Virus record (IMG/VR): IMGVR_UViG_3300029957_000006
Location: 60,455 to 124,454 of that record
Reading direction: 5' to 3' (one strand)
DNA length: 64,000 bases
Origin: a virus
The notes under the pieces are model-generated. The model did no database searches. It was not told where the DNA came from and saw nothing but the letters and a program-made list of their open reading frames with translations. Position 1 is the stretch's first letter, and each line of letters begins with the position of its first letter. The translations under genes were made by a program, and so were the position numbers. Shown here piece after piece: positions 45,373 to 54,548 of the stretch.

Positions 45373-46638
45373 TTAGTTCAGTTCCAACAGATGACTGATG
45401 GTACATTGTTTTGTATTGTAAAGCACATATTCATTATTGATAAGATCATAACCACCCTTAGCGAATACACTGTCATATCCTTCTCTTTTTAATTGACTTT
45501 CACAAAGCGAATAACAACTTGATGTATGATGAAGGATTTCTTTTTGATTTCCTAAATGAGAATCATATAGTGCTATATAACCTTTGTTTGAACTTCCTTT
45601 GGTCCAATATGAACCTTTTAATGATGAATAACCACGTGCCTTTTGTGCTTTATCAGCAAGGTAAATTCCATCACCAAACATACTGCCAGTATGAACTGCT
45701 CCAGCTGGTCGAATTAGTATTCCTGATTGAAGTAAGTTGAACCAATTTTCATTTCTTGAACCATGAAAATAAAGTCGTTTCTTTTTAACTTTTGCATTTG
45801 TGACAAACTTATCAAATGTATCCTTTGTCTTCGGATTATTAACTCTGAAGATACGTTTAACTTGATCTTTACTAGAACCCAATAACTTATAAATAAGTTC
45901 AAGCATCTTAGGGTCTTTTTCAACTTCAATACTCACACCCATTTGATCAAGAATGGTTGATCCAGCATTATTAGTTTTATTAACTAGTGTTGCCTTTTGT
46001 TTCAAAAGCTTTACCTGACCAGCCATTGTATCTAACGTGTCCTGTTCATTTCCAATTAATTCTTTTGCTATTTTAAGGGTATTAGAATTAGTGATTGGCT
46101 CAAATAGATGATCACGTACATCTTTCATCTTTCTAGGGATGGTGATGTAAAGTTTCATTAACAAATCATTCAATATTTTCAAATCAACACCAACCTTCAA
46201 AATTTTATTGATTGAATCGATAACATCTTGAGCTGTATTAACTTGTTGTTCAGATACTGCTTCTTGTGTTACCTTATAGTTTTGTTGAATAGATTTATTT
46301 GCAAAATTCATCAAATCTTCAATCAAAGCTCTTACATCCTTGTCTTGAATATCAACAGTCTTGCTACCATTGGCATTGTTGACTGGTTCAACCATCAAAT
46401 CAGTTACATCAGTATAACCTTTAGTCTTACTAAGCTTCTGTTTGTAAACTGAATCCCATTTGGATTTATCCTTGTATTCAGTTGTTAGTTCTTTTCCAAC
46501 ACGCCCATAATCACAACGAATTCTTCCATCTGGAAGTTCTTCCATTATGTAAACCTTATTACTATTGCCTGTCTTACCATTATCAACACTGACATGAATA
46601 AGCTTAGCATATCTTAAACCGTTTTCTTTGAGGATCAT
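45373..46638 (-). CDS. WGR-domain poly(ADP-ribose) polymerase-like protein
   Basis: 421 residues with the architecture of a eukaryotic-type PARP. WGR-like domain at the N-terminus (KVYIMEELPDGRIRCDYGRV), a helical regulatory-like middle (DLLMKLYITIPRKMKDVRDH), and a catalytic domain: LYFHGSRNENWFNLLQSGI (His of the H-Y-E triad), MFGDGIYLADKAQKARGYS (Tyr), and C-terminal INNEYVLYNTKQ (Glu in NEYV position). NAD+ is the donor; the acceptor may be protein or DNA/RNA ends. Unusual in a phage. Works against or alongside the NAD+ rebuilding genes. Confidence 0.82.
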   Translation of the reverse strand: MILKENGLRYAKLIHVSVDNGKTGNSNKVYIMEELPDGRIRCDYGRVGKELTTEYKDKSKWDSVYKQKLSKTKGYTDVTDLMVEPVNNANGSKTVDIQDKDVRALIEDLMNFANKSIQQNYKVTQEAVSEQQVNTAQDVIDSINKILKVGVDLKILNDLLMKLYITIPRKMKDVRDHLFEPITNSNTLKIAKELIGNEQDTLDTMAGQVKLLKQKATLVNKTNNAGSTILDQMGVSIEVEKDPKMLELIYKLLGSSKDQVKRIFRVNNPKTKDTFDKFVTNAKVKKKRLYFHGSRNENWFNLLQSGILIRPAGAVHTGSMFGDGIYLADKAQKARGYSSLKGSYWTKGSSNKGYIALYDSHLGNQKEILHHTSSCYSLCESQLKREGYDSVFAKGGYDLINNEYVLYNTKQCTISHLLELN

Positions 46639-46640
46639 GA

Positions 46641-46835
46641 TTACTCAGTCATATAAGTTTGAATAGTATGAACACCAGTTTTAAGCTCAATCAAATCTGA
46701 TGTCTTAACATCATTATGTCCAGCTTCTTTAAGCAATTTCTTAGCTGAAACCTTATTAATTGCAATTACAATAATTTCTGTATCTGTAATTGCCCAAGGA
46801 TCAGTATTTTTGATCGTATAATGAAATGTTTTCAT
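46641..46835 (-). CDS. Small hypothetical protein
   Basis: 64 residues (MKTFHYTIKNTDPWAITDTE). Small alpha/beta protein, no family recognised. First gene of the PARP operon after promoter TACCTTTG 46853-46860 / TTG 46881-46883. Confidence 0.5.
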   Translation of the reverse strand: MKTFHYTIKNTDPWAITDTEIIVIAINKVSAKKLLKEAGHNDVKTSDLIELKTGVHTIQTYMTE

Positions 46836-46874
46836 GATTGTTTATTAATGTACAAAGGTAGTAAAAAAAATTCA

Positions 46875-47156
46875 TTAAACCAAACCTTTTTTCATACTAT
46901 CCAGATATGGCTTACATATATCAGCTGGACCTTCATTAAAAAAATTCATATTTGGTGTAATCGTTTTTATCGGTTCATCTCTGAAATTAACTTCTTTTTT
47001 TGGTAATGGTTTAGGTTCTTCTTTTTTATCCGAACCCTTAAGCATTTCTGGTCTGTTCTCTTGCACCCAAGCAAGATAAGATGGTTGATTATTCAACAAC
47101 CACCCAATTGTCTTACCAGCATGCTTACCACTCCTTAAAACAAATTCATTATTCAT
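46875..47156 (-). CDS. ExoX C-terminal-like domain protein
   Basis: 93 residues. The N-terminal FVLRSGKHAGKTIGWLLNNQPSYLAWVQ segment (given here in parts: LRSGKHAGKTIGWLL, PSYLAWVQEN) fits the small F.fGK.kG....v...dp.Yl.W domain found at the end of exonuclease X-type proteins and alone in phages. The rest is a Lys/Pro/Glu linker. May bind nucleic acid. Confidence 0.5.
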   Translation of the reverse strand: MNNEFVLRSGKHAGKTIGWLLNNQPSYLAWVQENRPEMLKGSDKKEEPKPLPKKEVNFRDEPIKTITPNMNFFNEGPADICKPYLDSMKKGLV

Positions 47157-47163
47157 TTTATTC

Positions 47164-47367
47164 CTACCAATTCTTAGTTACATCATCAAAAAGGTTAGGA
47201 TTCTTTATGATCCAATTATAAAAAAGAGATTGCATTTCTGGTGGTACCATGTTTCCATTAATATATACCACATCAGTTACAATCTCAATTTCTTGATGAG
47301 CTGGAAGGGGCATTCCTTTACCTACTTCAGCAGCTTCTTTTAATCTATACACTCTATTTGTTATCAT
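47164..47367 (-). CDS. Small hypothetical protein
   Basis: 67 residues, no domain recognised. Promoter TATATTTG 47372-47379 / TTG 47400-47402. Confidence 0.5.
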   Translation of the reverse strand: MITNRVYRLKEAAEVGKGMPLPAHQEIEIVTDVVYINGNMVPPEMQSLFYNWIIKNPNLFDDVTKNW

Positions 47368-47410
47368 ATTGCAAATATACTAATAAAATAATTCATTTGC
47401 AACTATTAAA

Positions 47411-47502
47411 CAAAAAGAGCCCTATCAAGGACTCAAATTGTTATCAGCAAAGGGACCGATAATTATTAATACAAAGATACTACTTTTTTATTAATCTAGC
47501 AA
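47411..47502 (-). ncRNA. Stand-alone promoter, conserved box and terminator (small RNA?)
   Basis: A promoter (TATCTTTG 47472-47479, TTG 47500-47502) is followed by a 17-base box (47440-47456) identical to one at 61895-61911 after DGR target 4, then a GAGTCC/GGGCTC hairpin and five T. No ORF fits. The transcript would be about 60 bases. It is either a small RNA or the relic of a lost DGR target gene. Confidence 0.5.
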
Positions 47503-47529
47503 TTTTATTTTTCAAAGATGGTTAAGTTT

Positions 47530-48416
47530 TATTAAATTCCTATATGGAGTTATAAAATAAATAATCAAAATGGTGTCAAAACGCCATAGTAATAGTTGTG
47601 ATTCCCTTTTAGAAGAATAAAAAAAACGTCACAATAAGCAGAAAGATCAAGGTGGGTGTTGTGATTCCTTTATGGAATTATAGAATAATTAATTCATCTG
47701 TGATAAAAGCAGATGTATTACCATTGTGATTCCAATATGGATTAATATAATTACTAACTAGTCTTAATTGTCAAATTCAAATACTAGCATTGTGATTCCC
47801 TACGGAATAATATAATTACTAACAAATTACCCTTAGATTCATCAAATCGATTGTTGTGATTCCCCTACAGAACGATATAATTACCAACTTTTATTAATCT
47901 AGGAACTTGGATTAATCTGTTGTGATTCCTCTACGGAATGATATAATTATCAACTTTAACAACTGGAACTACAATTACAATTGGGTTGTGATTCCCCTAT
48001 GGAATGATATAATTATCAACTACTGTTAAGAACTAATTCAGAACTCTGAAGTTGTGATTCCCTTACGGAATAATATAATTACCAACTAGATTAGAGTGAG
48101 TGTCAAGGTAATCCTTGTTGTGATTCCCTTACGGAATAATATAATTACCAACTAAACCAATTGATGTATGGGAGGCTTATTAGTTGTGATTCCCTTACGG
48201 AATAATATAATTACCAACCTTTTTGTTTTAAACGTTGAATCGATTTGTGTTGTGATTCCCTTACGGAATAATATAATTACCAACTATTGGTTTCCATTTG
48301 TTGAGTGTTGCTAAGTTGTGATTCCCTTACGGAATAATATAATTACCAACAGCGTTTTGAAATAATTGCTTAAGCCTTTTGTTGTGATTCCCTTACGGAA
48401 TAATATAATTACCAAC
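47530..48416 (-). CRISPR. CRISPR array, about 13 repeats with decaying trailer end
   Basis: Repeats of 36 bases beginning GTTGTGATTCCC and ending ATAATTACCAAC on the plus strand, at 48381, 48315, 48249, 48183, 48117, 48051, 47985, 47919, 47853, 47789, 47723, 47658 and 47595 (starts), with a very degenerate fourteenth near 47530. Spacers are 30 bases (two or three of 29). The six nearest the cas genes are identical; those further away accumulate changes, so the leader is at the 48417-48494 side and transcription is on the minus strand. The ATTCC/GGAAT hairpin is kept even in decayed repeats. Spacer targets cannot be named without a search. Confidence 0.95.
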
Positions 48417-48494
48417 CTATCTCAAGTTAAATATTTGATATTAATTGATTTAGGTTATTTTATTAAAAATAATATGTCAAAGAACTTGTATAAA

Positions 48495-49199
48495 TTAGTC
48501 TAGTTTATACAATTTATGATTTTCAGTTTTATATATTGTACCAAATCCAGAACCAGTTGATTGACCTATGCCAATATTATATAAAAGCTCGGCAACCTTC
48601 TTGTTTGTATAAATACTAATATGACACGAATTAGCAGAATTAATTACGTTTTTAACTAAAATTCGTTTAATTTTATGACTATCATTAATAGGTATTTTAA
48701 TTTCAAAATCTGTTAAATCTAAACTAGTATCGATCTTAGTTAATTTATTAATTAAATAATGTTTTATTTGATTCTCAAAATCAGTATCATTAAGGGTAAT
48801 AAAAGAATAGTTTTTCTTATCTATATATTTTTTTATTATAAATGGTGATAATGTAGCAAAATGATTCCATCCATTATTAAAATATTCATTAATATGATCA
48901 ACACCACAAAAAGTCATACCAGCCATTAATGATGGATTATTGATGACACCAATTAATATATTATTAATGAATTCATTATTTTTAGACGAAACAATAATAT
49001 ATCCACCATTATCAAAAGATAAATGTTTAGATTCTAAATTTAATTTACCACCATATAAATGAGAAATATTATAATCATTTTTAGCATCATGATAAATATT
49101 ATTTCTACCTAAACATTTATGAATATAAGAATTCAACATTGCTTGATTGCTTATTGGAATTTCACTAGTATTTTTTGAAAAATTTATTTTGATTCTCAT
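48495..49199 (-). CDS. cas6: Cas6-family crRNA endonuclease
   Basis: 234 residues. MRIKINFSKN at the start, MLNSYIHKCLGRN, FTFC-like MAGMTFCGVDHINEYF in the middle and the glycine-rich loop LYNIGIGQSTGSGFGTIYK at the C-terminus, the hallmark of Cas6. Catalytic His candidates are in the first ferredoxin fold (SYIHK). It cuts the array transcript within the repeat hairpin to make crRNAs. Last gene of the cas operon, 79 bases before the array. Confidence 0.85.
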   Translation of the reverse strand: MRIKINFSKNTSEIPISNQAMLNSYIHKCLGRNNIYHDAKNDYNISHLYGGKLNLESKHLSFDNGGYIIVSSKNNEFINNILIGVINNPSLMAGMTFCGVDHINEYFNNGWNHFATLSPFIIKKYIDKKNYSFITLNDTDFENQIKHYLINKLTKIDTSLDLTDFEIKIPINDSHKIKRILVKNVINSANSCHISIYTNKKVAELLYNIGIGQSTGSGFGTIYKTENHKLYKLD

Positions 49200-49200
49200 A

Positions 49201-50043
49201 TTATTGTTTTTCTAAACTTATTTCACTAACTCTTGTAAACCCTTCTGTTGTAATTATATTACCAGATTTAACACCTTTAATATAGATAAAACCATTATCA
49301 AGTATAGTAGCACAACCTTTATTGGTTTTAATTTTCTCTATATCTTTATCAGATACTGGAACAATTATTTGACCACTAAGTCTTATAATTTTATCTAAAC
49401 CTGTTAAAACTGTTAATTGTGTTCTATTGTTCATATTAATACTTGTATTAGTTGTTGTTTGCCCATAAATACTATCAAAAACGGGTGTTTTACCTTTTGA
49501 TTTCAACATTTTAAATAATTCATCAATACGCTTATCTGGTCTTGATAGAATCAATTCTTTAACCTTATTAAAAGATGTGATATTAATATCTATTTTATAA
49601 ACACTTGTTAATATATCAATGAACTCTTTATATAGTTCATCACCTAATAAATTATTTATACGTTTCCAATAAACAAATGATTGAGTACTCCAAGAATTTC
49701 CGATTGATTTTTTAGTTTGTATTGTTTCACTTTGAAAATTACCCTTACTATCCTTATAAGAATCAATTCTTAAATACGATTCTAAAGCTTTATTAAAGAG
49801 ATATGGTATGTTATTATATACTGTATCTCGATTAATTGGCTTAGGTCGTTCACCAAACAATACATGAAGCATATTTGATATTTGGTGAACAGTTATGGGT
49901 TCAATGAATTCAGTTTCAGTTTTACGGTCTCTCCTTCCACACATGTCAAACATTTTATCTTTGGTATTTCTATGTTTTCTGAATAACCCTGCATTTCTAA
50001 ATTCTAATACTAGAAATTTAGTCATTTGATTCGGTTGTGACAT
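49201..50043 (-). CDS. Putative Cas5-like subunit
   Basis: 280 residues between the Cas7 candidate and Cas6. N-terminal strand KFLVLEFRNAGLFRKHRNTK could be the first RRM strand of Cas5; a glycine-containing TTTNTSINMNNRTQLTVLTG region and IYIKGVKSGNIITTEGF end the protein. The call relies mainly on position in a cas3-cas7-cas5-cas6 order and on size; sequence likeness is weak. It starts inside the 3' end of the previous gene (26-base overlap). Confidence 0.5.
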   Translation of the reverse strand: MSQPNQMTKFLVLEFRNAGLFRKHRNTKDKMFDMCGRRDRKTETEFIEPITVHQISNMLHVLFGERPKPINRDTVYNNIPYLFNKALESYLRIDSYKDSKGNFQSETIQTKKSIGNSWSTQSFVYWKRINNLLGDELYKEFIDILTSVYKIDINITSFNKVKELILSRPDKRIDELFKMLKSKGKTPVFDSIYGQTTTNTSINMNNRTQLTVLTGLDKIIRLSGQIIVPVSDKDIEKIKTNKGCATILDNGFIYIKGVKSGNIITTEGFTRVSEISLEKQ

Positions 50044-51106
50044 CAGTTTCGGTTTTAGATGATTTCGATTTCTTAATAGCTTCTTTCTTATCTGCCTTCT
50101 TTTTCTTACTTTCTAATTTACGAGACTCGTAATCAGCTTCAATCATCGCTCTTTTTTCCTTCGCCATTTCAGTATTTTCTTGAATATAAAAATCTTCAGT
50201 TTCAAATACGATGTTTGTTAAATCATTCCTATTAGAAATTCTAATCCAACCATCTTCATTAACAAAAGTATCCTCAAACACATCATAAACTATTTTATAT
50301 TCTAATTCTGATATTTCAACATAAGACCCCTTTCTTTTGATATTGAATTTCAATAGACGTTCAAATAATTCTCTAACAAGTATTTGAATATTATCATTAC
50401 TCATTTTAAATCCATATTCAGCTATTTCAACAAGACTATTTTTAATTTGATAGTAACCCAATTCACTGTCAAAGGATGGCATCTTAGCTTTTAAAAATTG
50501 TTTGTAGATATTAAACATATCAGGATTAAAAGAAAATCTATCAAAAATTTGATCACAACTAATAAATTGTAATTGCATCAAATCAATATTACCAATTGTT
50601 GCATATTCAATTTCACCGACAACTTCTTTTTTATAAAATGAATTATCTGTTTTCTCAGCATCGGTATTTTTAAAACCACTTCTTGAAAAGGTTTCAATTG
50701 AGCTTACAGCATTACATGTCTGTTCTGCATCTGTAATACATAAAACACCTTTTCGTTTGAGGGTTTCTGTTTCGTTAGCGAATAAATAGCCTCTGATAAT
50801 TGATGCTGGGGAAGCAATAAATGAATATAATAAATGTTCGTTATTAATAACGTTTGGTGATTGAAATAGAACATCTTCTTTGAATATATCGTGTCTAATA
50901 CAATCAGATGAAATACTAATTTTATATGATGTTTTATCACCATCTCTATAAAATTTCTTCTTAGCATAAGATGTATTATCATGCATTGTTTTCATATTTA
51001 CAAGATTTGTACCATTAAACATGAATTTCTGATCAGAACTATCAAAGTTAACAACTCCATTACCTTTTAATTTCATTCTGAATAATATGTTTTTAGCTTT
51101 TTTCAT
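50018..51106 (-). CDS. Putative Cas7-like backbone subunit
   Basis: 362 residues. The LLYSFIASPASIIRGYLF segment followed by ETLKRKGVLCITDAEQTC resembles the RAMP strand and thumb-like loop of Cas7 proteins, and AVSSIETFSRSGFKNTD the central part. A highly charged Lys/Glu tail (ESKKKKADKKEAIKKSKSSK) is added. Position after cas3 and before the Cas5 candidate supports Cas7, the crRNA-binding filament. Subtype cannot be assigned. Confidence 0.6.
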   Translation of the reverse strand: MKKAKNILFRMKLKGNGVVNFDSSDQKFMFNGTNLVNMKTMHDNTSYAKKKFYRDGDKTSYKISISSDCIRHDIFKEDVLFQSPNVINNEHLLYSFIASPASIIRGYLFANETETLKRKGVLCITDAEQTCNAVSSIETFSRSGFKNTDAEKTDNSFYKKEVVGEIEYATIGNIDLMQLQFISCDQIFDRFSFNPDMFNIYKQFLKAKMPSFDSELGYYQIKNSLVEIAEYGFKMSNDNIQILVRELFERLLKFNIKRKGSYVEISELEYKIVYDVFEDTFVNEDGWIRISNRNDLTNIVFETEDFYIQENTEMAKEKRAMIEADYESRKLESKKKKADKKEAIKKSKSSKTETDVTTESND

Positions 51107-51142
51107 TTTTTTGTATTTAAATTGTTATTTGTTTTAAATATA

Positions 51143-53404
51143 TTAATAATTTTTAAGTGTTGATAATCTTTCTGGTGAAATCTCCCCATAAATTGGATGA
51201 TATATTTTATCAAATCTAATATATGGTGTATTTGATTTTTTACCTAATTTTCTGATAATATCAAGCGTTGCATATTTTTTATTGGAGATAATTTCATTAT
51301 AATCGAAACGATCATCATTGGTGTCTCTGAGAATTTTCATTGTACCAATCATTCTTTTAAATGTTCCTTCATCTTCATGAAATTCTTCAGTAAAATTGTT
51401 TTCCCTAACACTGATACTAAATGGATTAGTAAATTTATCGCTATTGAAATACTTACAGATGACAAATACCTCAAAACTACTTGAACGTAATTTATTACCA
51501 CCAGCTGTCTTATTATCGCTTTTTCTAATATTAAAAAATTTAACTGGATAAATGAATTGAAGAGACTCTGAACTTGTATTATATTCATCACTTAAATATG
51601 CAAATAAGGTTTTTTCGTGATTCATCTCGAAATCATTGTAAATTATATATATTTCATCAAGGGTTAATTTCTGGTTATTAAATTTGGAAATATATTCAAA
51701 CCACGAATTGGATAAATTATTTGTGTACAACAAATCACGCATACTAGTTTCAGCTTTATTGACTAGTCTGACAATATTGATGGTAGATTCACCTAAATAA
51801 TCACCCCATCTGTCACATCTACCGATACGTTGTAATGAGCTTTGAGGAGATAACACAGATTCATATAAATTATTAAACGAAACATCTAAACTAGCTTGTA
51901 TAATATGTGTACCAACTACATTTGGTTTTATTATATTACGATCACTTTGTTTACCGTAAAAACGATATAATTGATTCACATTAAAATCTTTATCCAAGTC
52001 TTCAAATTTACTATGAAGAAGTAATCCAGCATCTAATGTACTTTTATGTATTTGGGCAGTACCAATGGAATTTAAGACAATTAAATTATTATCATCAATT
52101 TTGATCAATTTGATCTCAGATTCAGTTTTTAACAAATATTTCTTATTATGAGGTGCTGAATAATGTTTACCAATACTTGGCAAAATTAATGTTTTCTGTA
52201 ATTGAGAATCCCATAAACGATACATGTGAGTTCCAGTTGCTGATAATAATAACGTATTGCTATTGGTAAGAGTATTTCTTGTTTTCATTATATTAATAAA
52301 ACAAGCAAATAAAGCTGTGTCACCAACTAATTCATGATATTCATCAAATACAACATCTGCATTGATAATGGTATATAGACGACTACCATGTCTATTATCC
52401 ACACTAGGTGATAAATAATTATCAATATTTGTAACAATAATGTCTGATGAGAAATCACTTTCGAATAATGGGTTACAAGCTTTAACTTCGCCTCCAGTAT
52501 ATAATTCAACTGATAGATAATCAATACCAAAATTATCTATTTCTTCTAGAATTGATTTGTAAACTGATTCAGCAACTATATTTCTAGGACAAACCCAGAT
52601 TAATTTTCTATTAGTCTTAAAATTCCATAATAATCCAAGAATTGTTTTACCAAATCCAGCTGGTGCATTAATTTGCGTTGTTCTTTCAACATTAAGAACA
52701 ATGTTTTCTTGTTGATTGAAGCGGTCATTACCATAAAATTTGTGTTTAGTAATATCAATATCACAACATCTTATATTGGCGTTTTTAATCATTTCTTCAA
52801 TTTCAATATCGCTTATATCAAGATTATCAATACTAGATGCTAATCTATCAGCAGATATTAAACAAGTTCTGGTTAACAAACGAAAAGAATTTATTTCATC
52901 TGCTTCATCACCTGTTACATAATATTTAGGTGCTTTTTTAGGTTTATATTCCTTTTCATGAACGTGTAATTCACCAACAATACTAATTAAATAATTTAAC
53001 ATTATTTTAGTATCTGATTCAGATATTTTTACATCAGTGTCATTATAACCACATAATTTATTAGAAATTCCATGATGCCAATATACACTATCAAGAATTA
53101 TAGATAATTGTTTTTTTGGTAAATCTAAATATCTGCTTAAAAATGCCCAACCAACTTCATTATGACGATATTTTAATTTTGCTTCTAAATTATTTTCATC
53201 AATATTTATAATACCTAATTTTTTTTGGAATTGAGAAGTGCATTTCCCAATATCATGTAATAATCCTGATAATCTGATAGTTTCAATTAATTCATCATCT
53301 TTAACCAATAAAGATTGATTTGCTATTTCAACAGCAAATCTTGAAACTAAAAGCGAATGATCAACTAAGGTTATTCCATTAGTTTTTGCTAGTATTTGAC
53401 CCAT
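51143..53404 (-). CDS. cas3: Cas3 HD-nuclease/helicase
   Basis: 753 residues. HD nuclease first: LVDHSLLVSRFAVEIANQ, GLLHDIGKCTSQFQ (HD pair near 50) and YRHNEVGWAFLSRYL, SVYWHHG. Then a superfamily 2 helicase: Walker A NAPAGFGKTILGLLW (about 245), DEYH box VFDEYHELVGD, SAT motif LLSATGTHMYR, HIIQASLDVSFNNLYE and LQRIGRCDRWGD as motifs V and VI. All catalytic motifs are intact, so target DNA shredding is expected. Promoter at 53409-53439. Confidence 0.93.
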   Translation of the reverse strand: MGQILAKTNGITLVDHSLLVSRFAVEIANQSLLVKDDELIETIRLSGLLHDIGKCTSQFQKKLGIINIDENNLEAKLKYRHNEVGWAFLSRYLDLPKKQLSIILDSVYWHHGISNKLCGYNDTDVKISESDTKIMLNYLISIVGELHVHEKEYKPKKAPKYYVTGDEADEINSFRLLTRTCLISADRLASSIDNLDISDIEIEEMIKNANIRCCDIDITKHKFYGNDRFNQQENIVLNVERTTQINAPAGFGKTILGLLWNFKTNRKLIWVCPRNIVAESVYKSILEEIDNFGIDYLSVELYTGGEVKACNPLFESDFSSDIIVTNIDNYLSPSVDNRHGSRLYTIINADVVFDEYHELVGDTALFACFINIMKTRNTLTNSNTLLLSATGTHMYRLWDSQLQKTLILPSIGKHYSAPHNKKYLLKTESEIKLIKIDDNNLIVLNSIGTAQIHKSTLDAGLLLHSKFEDLDKDFNVNQLYRFYGKQSDRNIIKPNVVGTHIIQASLDVSFNNLYESVLSPQSSLQRIGRCDRWGDYLGESTINIVRLVNKAETSMRDLLYTNNLSNSWFEYISKFNNQKLTLDEIYIIYNDFEMNHEKTLFAYLSDEYNTSSESLQFIYPVKFFNIRKSDNKTAGGNKLRSSSFEVFVICKYFNSDKFTNPFSISVRENNFTEEFHEDEGTFKRMIGTMKILRDTNDDRFDYNEIISNKKYATLDIIRKLGKKSNTPYIRFDKIYHPIYGEISPERLSTLKNY

Positions 53405-53408
53405 ATTG

Positions 53409-53439
53409 CAAACATACGAATTATTAACAAAATAAACAA
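53409..53439 (-). promoter_or_regulatory. Promoter of the cas operon
   Basis: TATGTTTG 53409-53416 and TTG 53437-53439 on the minus strand, just before the Cas3 start. No second promoter is visible between cas3 and cas6. Confidence 0.7.
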
Positions 53440-53478
53440 GTATTGACTAAAATTGTTTTAATAATTATATTTATACTT

Positions 53479-53634
53479 ATGAAAGACAATAAACACATAA
53501 GTATTGCCATTGATCCAGATATCATTAAACTATTAGATAAAGGTGACTATAATAAATCCAAGCTTATTGATGGATTATTGACTAAGTACTTTAAAAATAA
53601 AAATCGCCAAAAAGCGACTTTTTCTAAAAAGTAA
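53479..53634 (+). CDS. Ribbon-helix-helix protein, copy A1
   Basis: 51 residues: MKDNKHISIAIDPDIIKLLD, then KGDYNKSKLIDGLLTKYFKN. Strand (HISIAID) followed by two helices is the ribbon-helix-helix plan of phage Arc/Mnt-type regulators. Nearly the same protein is encoded at 62764-62919. A TCGC/GCGA hairpin lies in the last codons. Upstream TTG...TATATTTA resembles a promoter. Confidence 0.7.
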   Translation: MKDNKHISIAIDPDIIKLLDKGDYNKSKLIDGLLTKYFKNKNRQKATFSKK

Positions 53635-53664
53635 CATATTTATTAGTATATAAACAATACTAAT

Positions 53665-53820
53665 ATGGGACGAAACAAAAAGTCAAAAGAAGAAAAGAAA
53701 GGTAAATTAAGCATATCCATCTCCACCATCAATTTCCAACAAATGGAACAGGATGGAATTAATAAGTCACGACTAATTAATTGGTTGTTAGAACAGCATT
53801 TTAATGATATTAAAAAGTAA
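53665..53820 (+). CDS. Ribbon-helix-helix-like protein, copy A2
   Basis: 51 residues: a Lys-rich head (MGRNKKSKEEKKGK), strand LSISISTINFQQMEQDGI, helix NKSRLINWLLEQHF. Same plan as the gene before it, and about 90 percent identical to 62951-63112. The last base of its stop codon is the A of the next ATG. Confidence 0.68.
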   Translation: MGRNKKSKEEKKGKLSISISTINFQQMEQDGINKSRLINWLLEQHFNDIKK

Positions 53821-54548
53821 TGTTTTATACCGTATATAAAACCACCAATATAATCAATAATAAGATTTATATTGGTCTTCATGAAACTGAAGACCTTGAT
53901 GATTCTTATTTAGGTTCTGGTATCTTATTAAAACAATCCATCAAGAAATACGGTTCTAATAACTTTAAAAAAGAAATTCTATTTGTTTATAATAACAAAA
54001 CAGAAATGATTAATAAAGAGAAAGAACTGGTCTCAGAAGCTTTTATTAACAGACGAGATACATATAATCTATCTAAGGGTGGGTTTGGTATGTCTACGTT
54101 ACCAGAACACGTTAAAATGAAAGCAATTGCTAAAATGAAAAGAACGAAACAATCACAAGACTTAACTATTATATCTGAAAAGAGAATCAAGACCATGTTA
54201 GCCGAAGACCCAGATTGTTTTAGTAAGTTAGCTGCTAAATCAGCTACCAAACAAAAAGATAATTATTTAAAAGGTTATGTTAATCCTAAACAAAGATTAG
54301 ATGATGTTATTATCTATAATCAATATGATGAAGTTATGTACCAATGTCAACGTATTGATTTAACAACGTTATGTACTAAACATGATTTACCTATTCGTGT
54401 TCTTATTAAATCAATACAGAATAAAGGCTTACCATTATATACAACACAAGCTCCTAGAAAAGAAGCTTATGTTAAATATACAGGTTGGTATGCAATTTAC
54501 GGAAACGATTTAACTAAACCTTTTCTTGGTCAAAGAAATAACGTCTAG
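53820..54548 (+). CDS. GIY-YIG homing endonuclease
   Basis: 242 residues. FYTVYKTTNIINNKIYIGLH starts the GIY-YIG domain, followed by DDSYLGSGILLKQSIKKYG and NKEKELVSEAFI (catalytic Glu), then NLSKGGFGMSTLPEHVKMKA and a NUMOD-like tail. Directly coupled to two ribbon-helix-helix genes; the same pair precedes an HNH enzyme at 62764-63830. Convergent with the RNA ligase, 35-base overlap. Confidence 0.85.
   Translation: MFYTVYKTTNIINNKIYIGLHETEDLDDSYLGSGILLKQSIKKYGSNNFKKEILFVYNNKTEMINKEKELVSEAFINRRDTYNLSKGGFGMSTLPEHVKMKAIAKMKRTKQSQDLTIISEKRIKTMLAEDPDCFSKLAAKSATKQKDNYLKGYVNPKQRLDDVIIYNQYDEVMYQCQRIDLTTLCTKHDLPIRVLIKSIQNKGLPLYTTQAPRKEAYVKYTGWYAIYGNDLTKPFLGQRNNV

Noticed and set aside
47530-48494. 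Cas1, Cas2 or tracr-like genes beside the array
   Set aside because: No ORF or repeat-complementary segment of suitable length was seen between the array and cas6 or on the trailer side.
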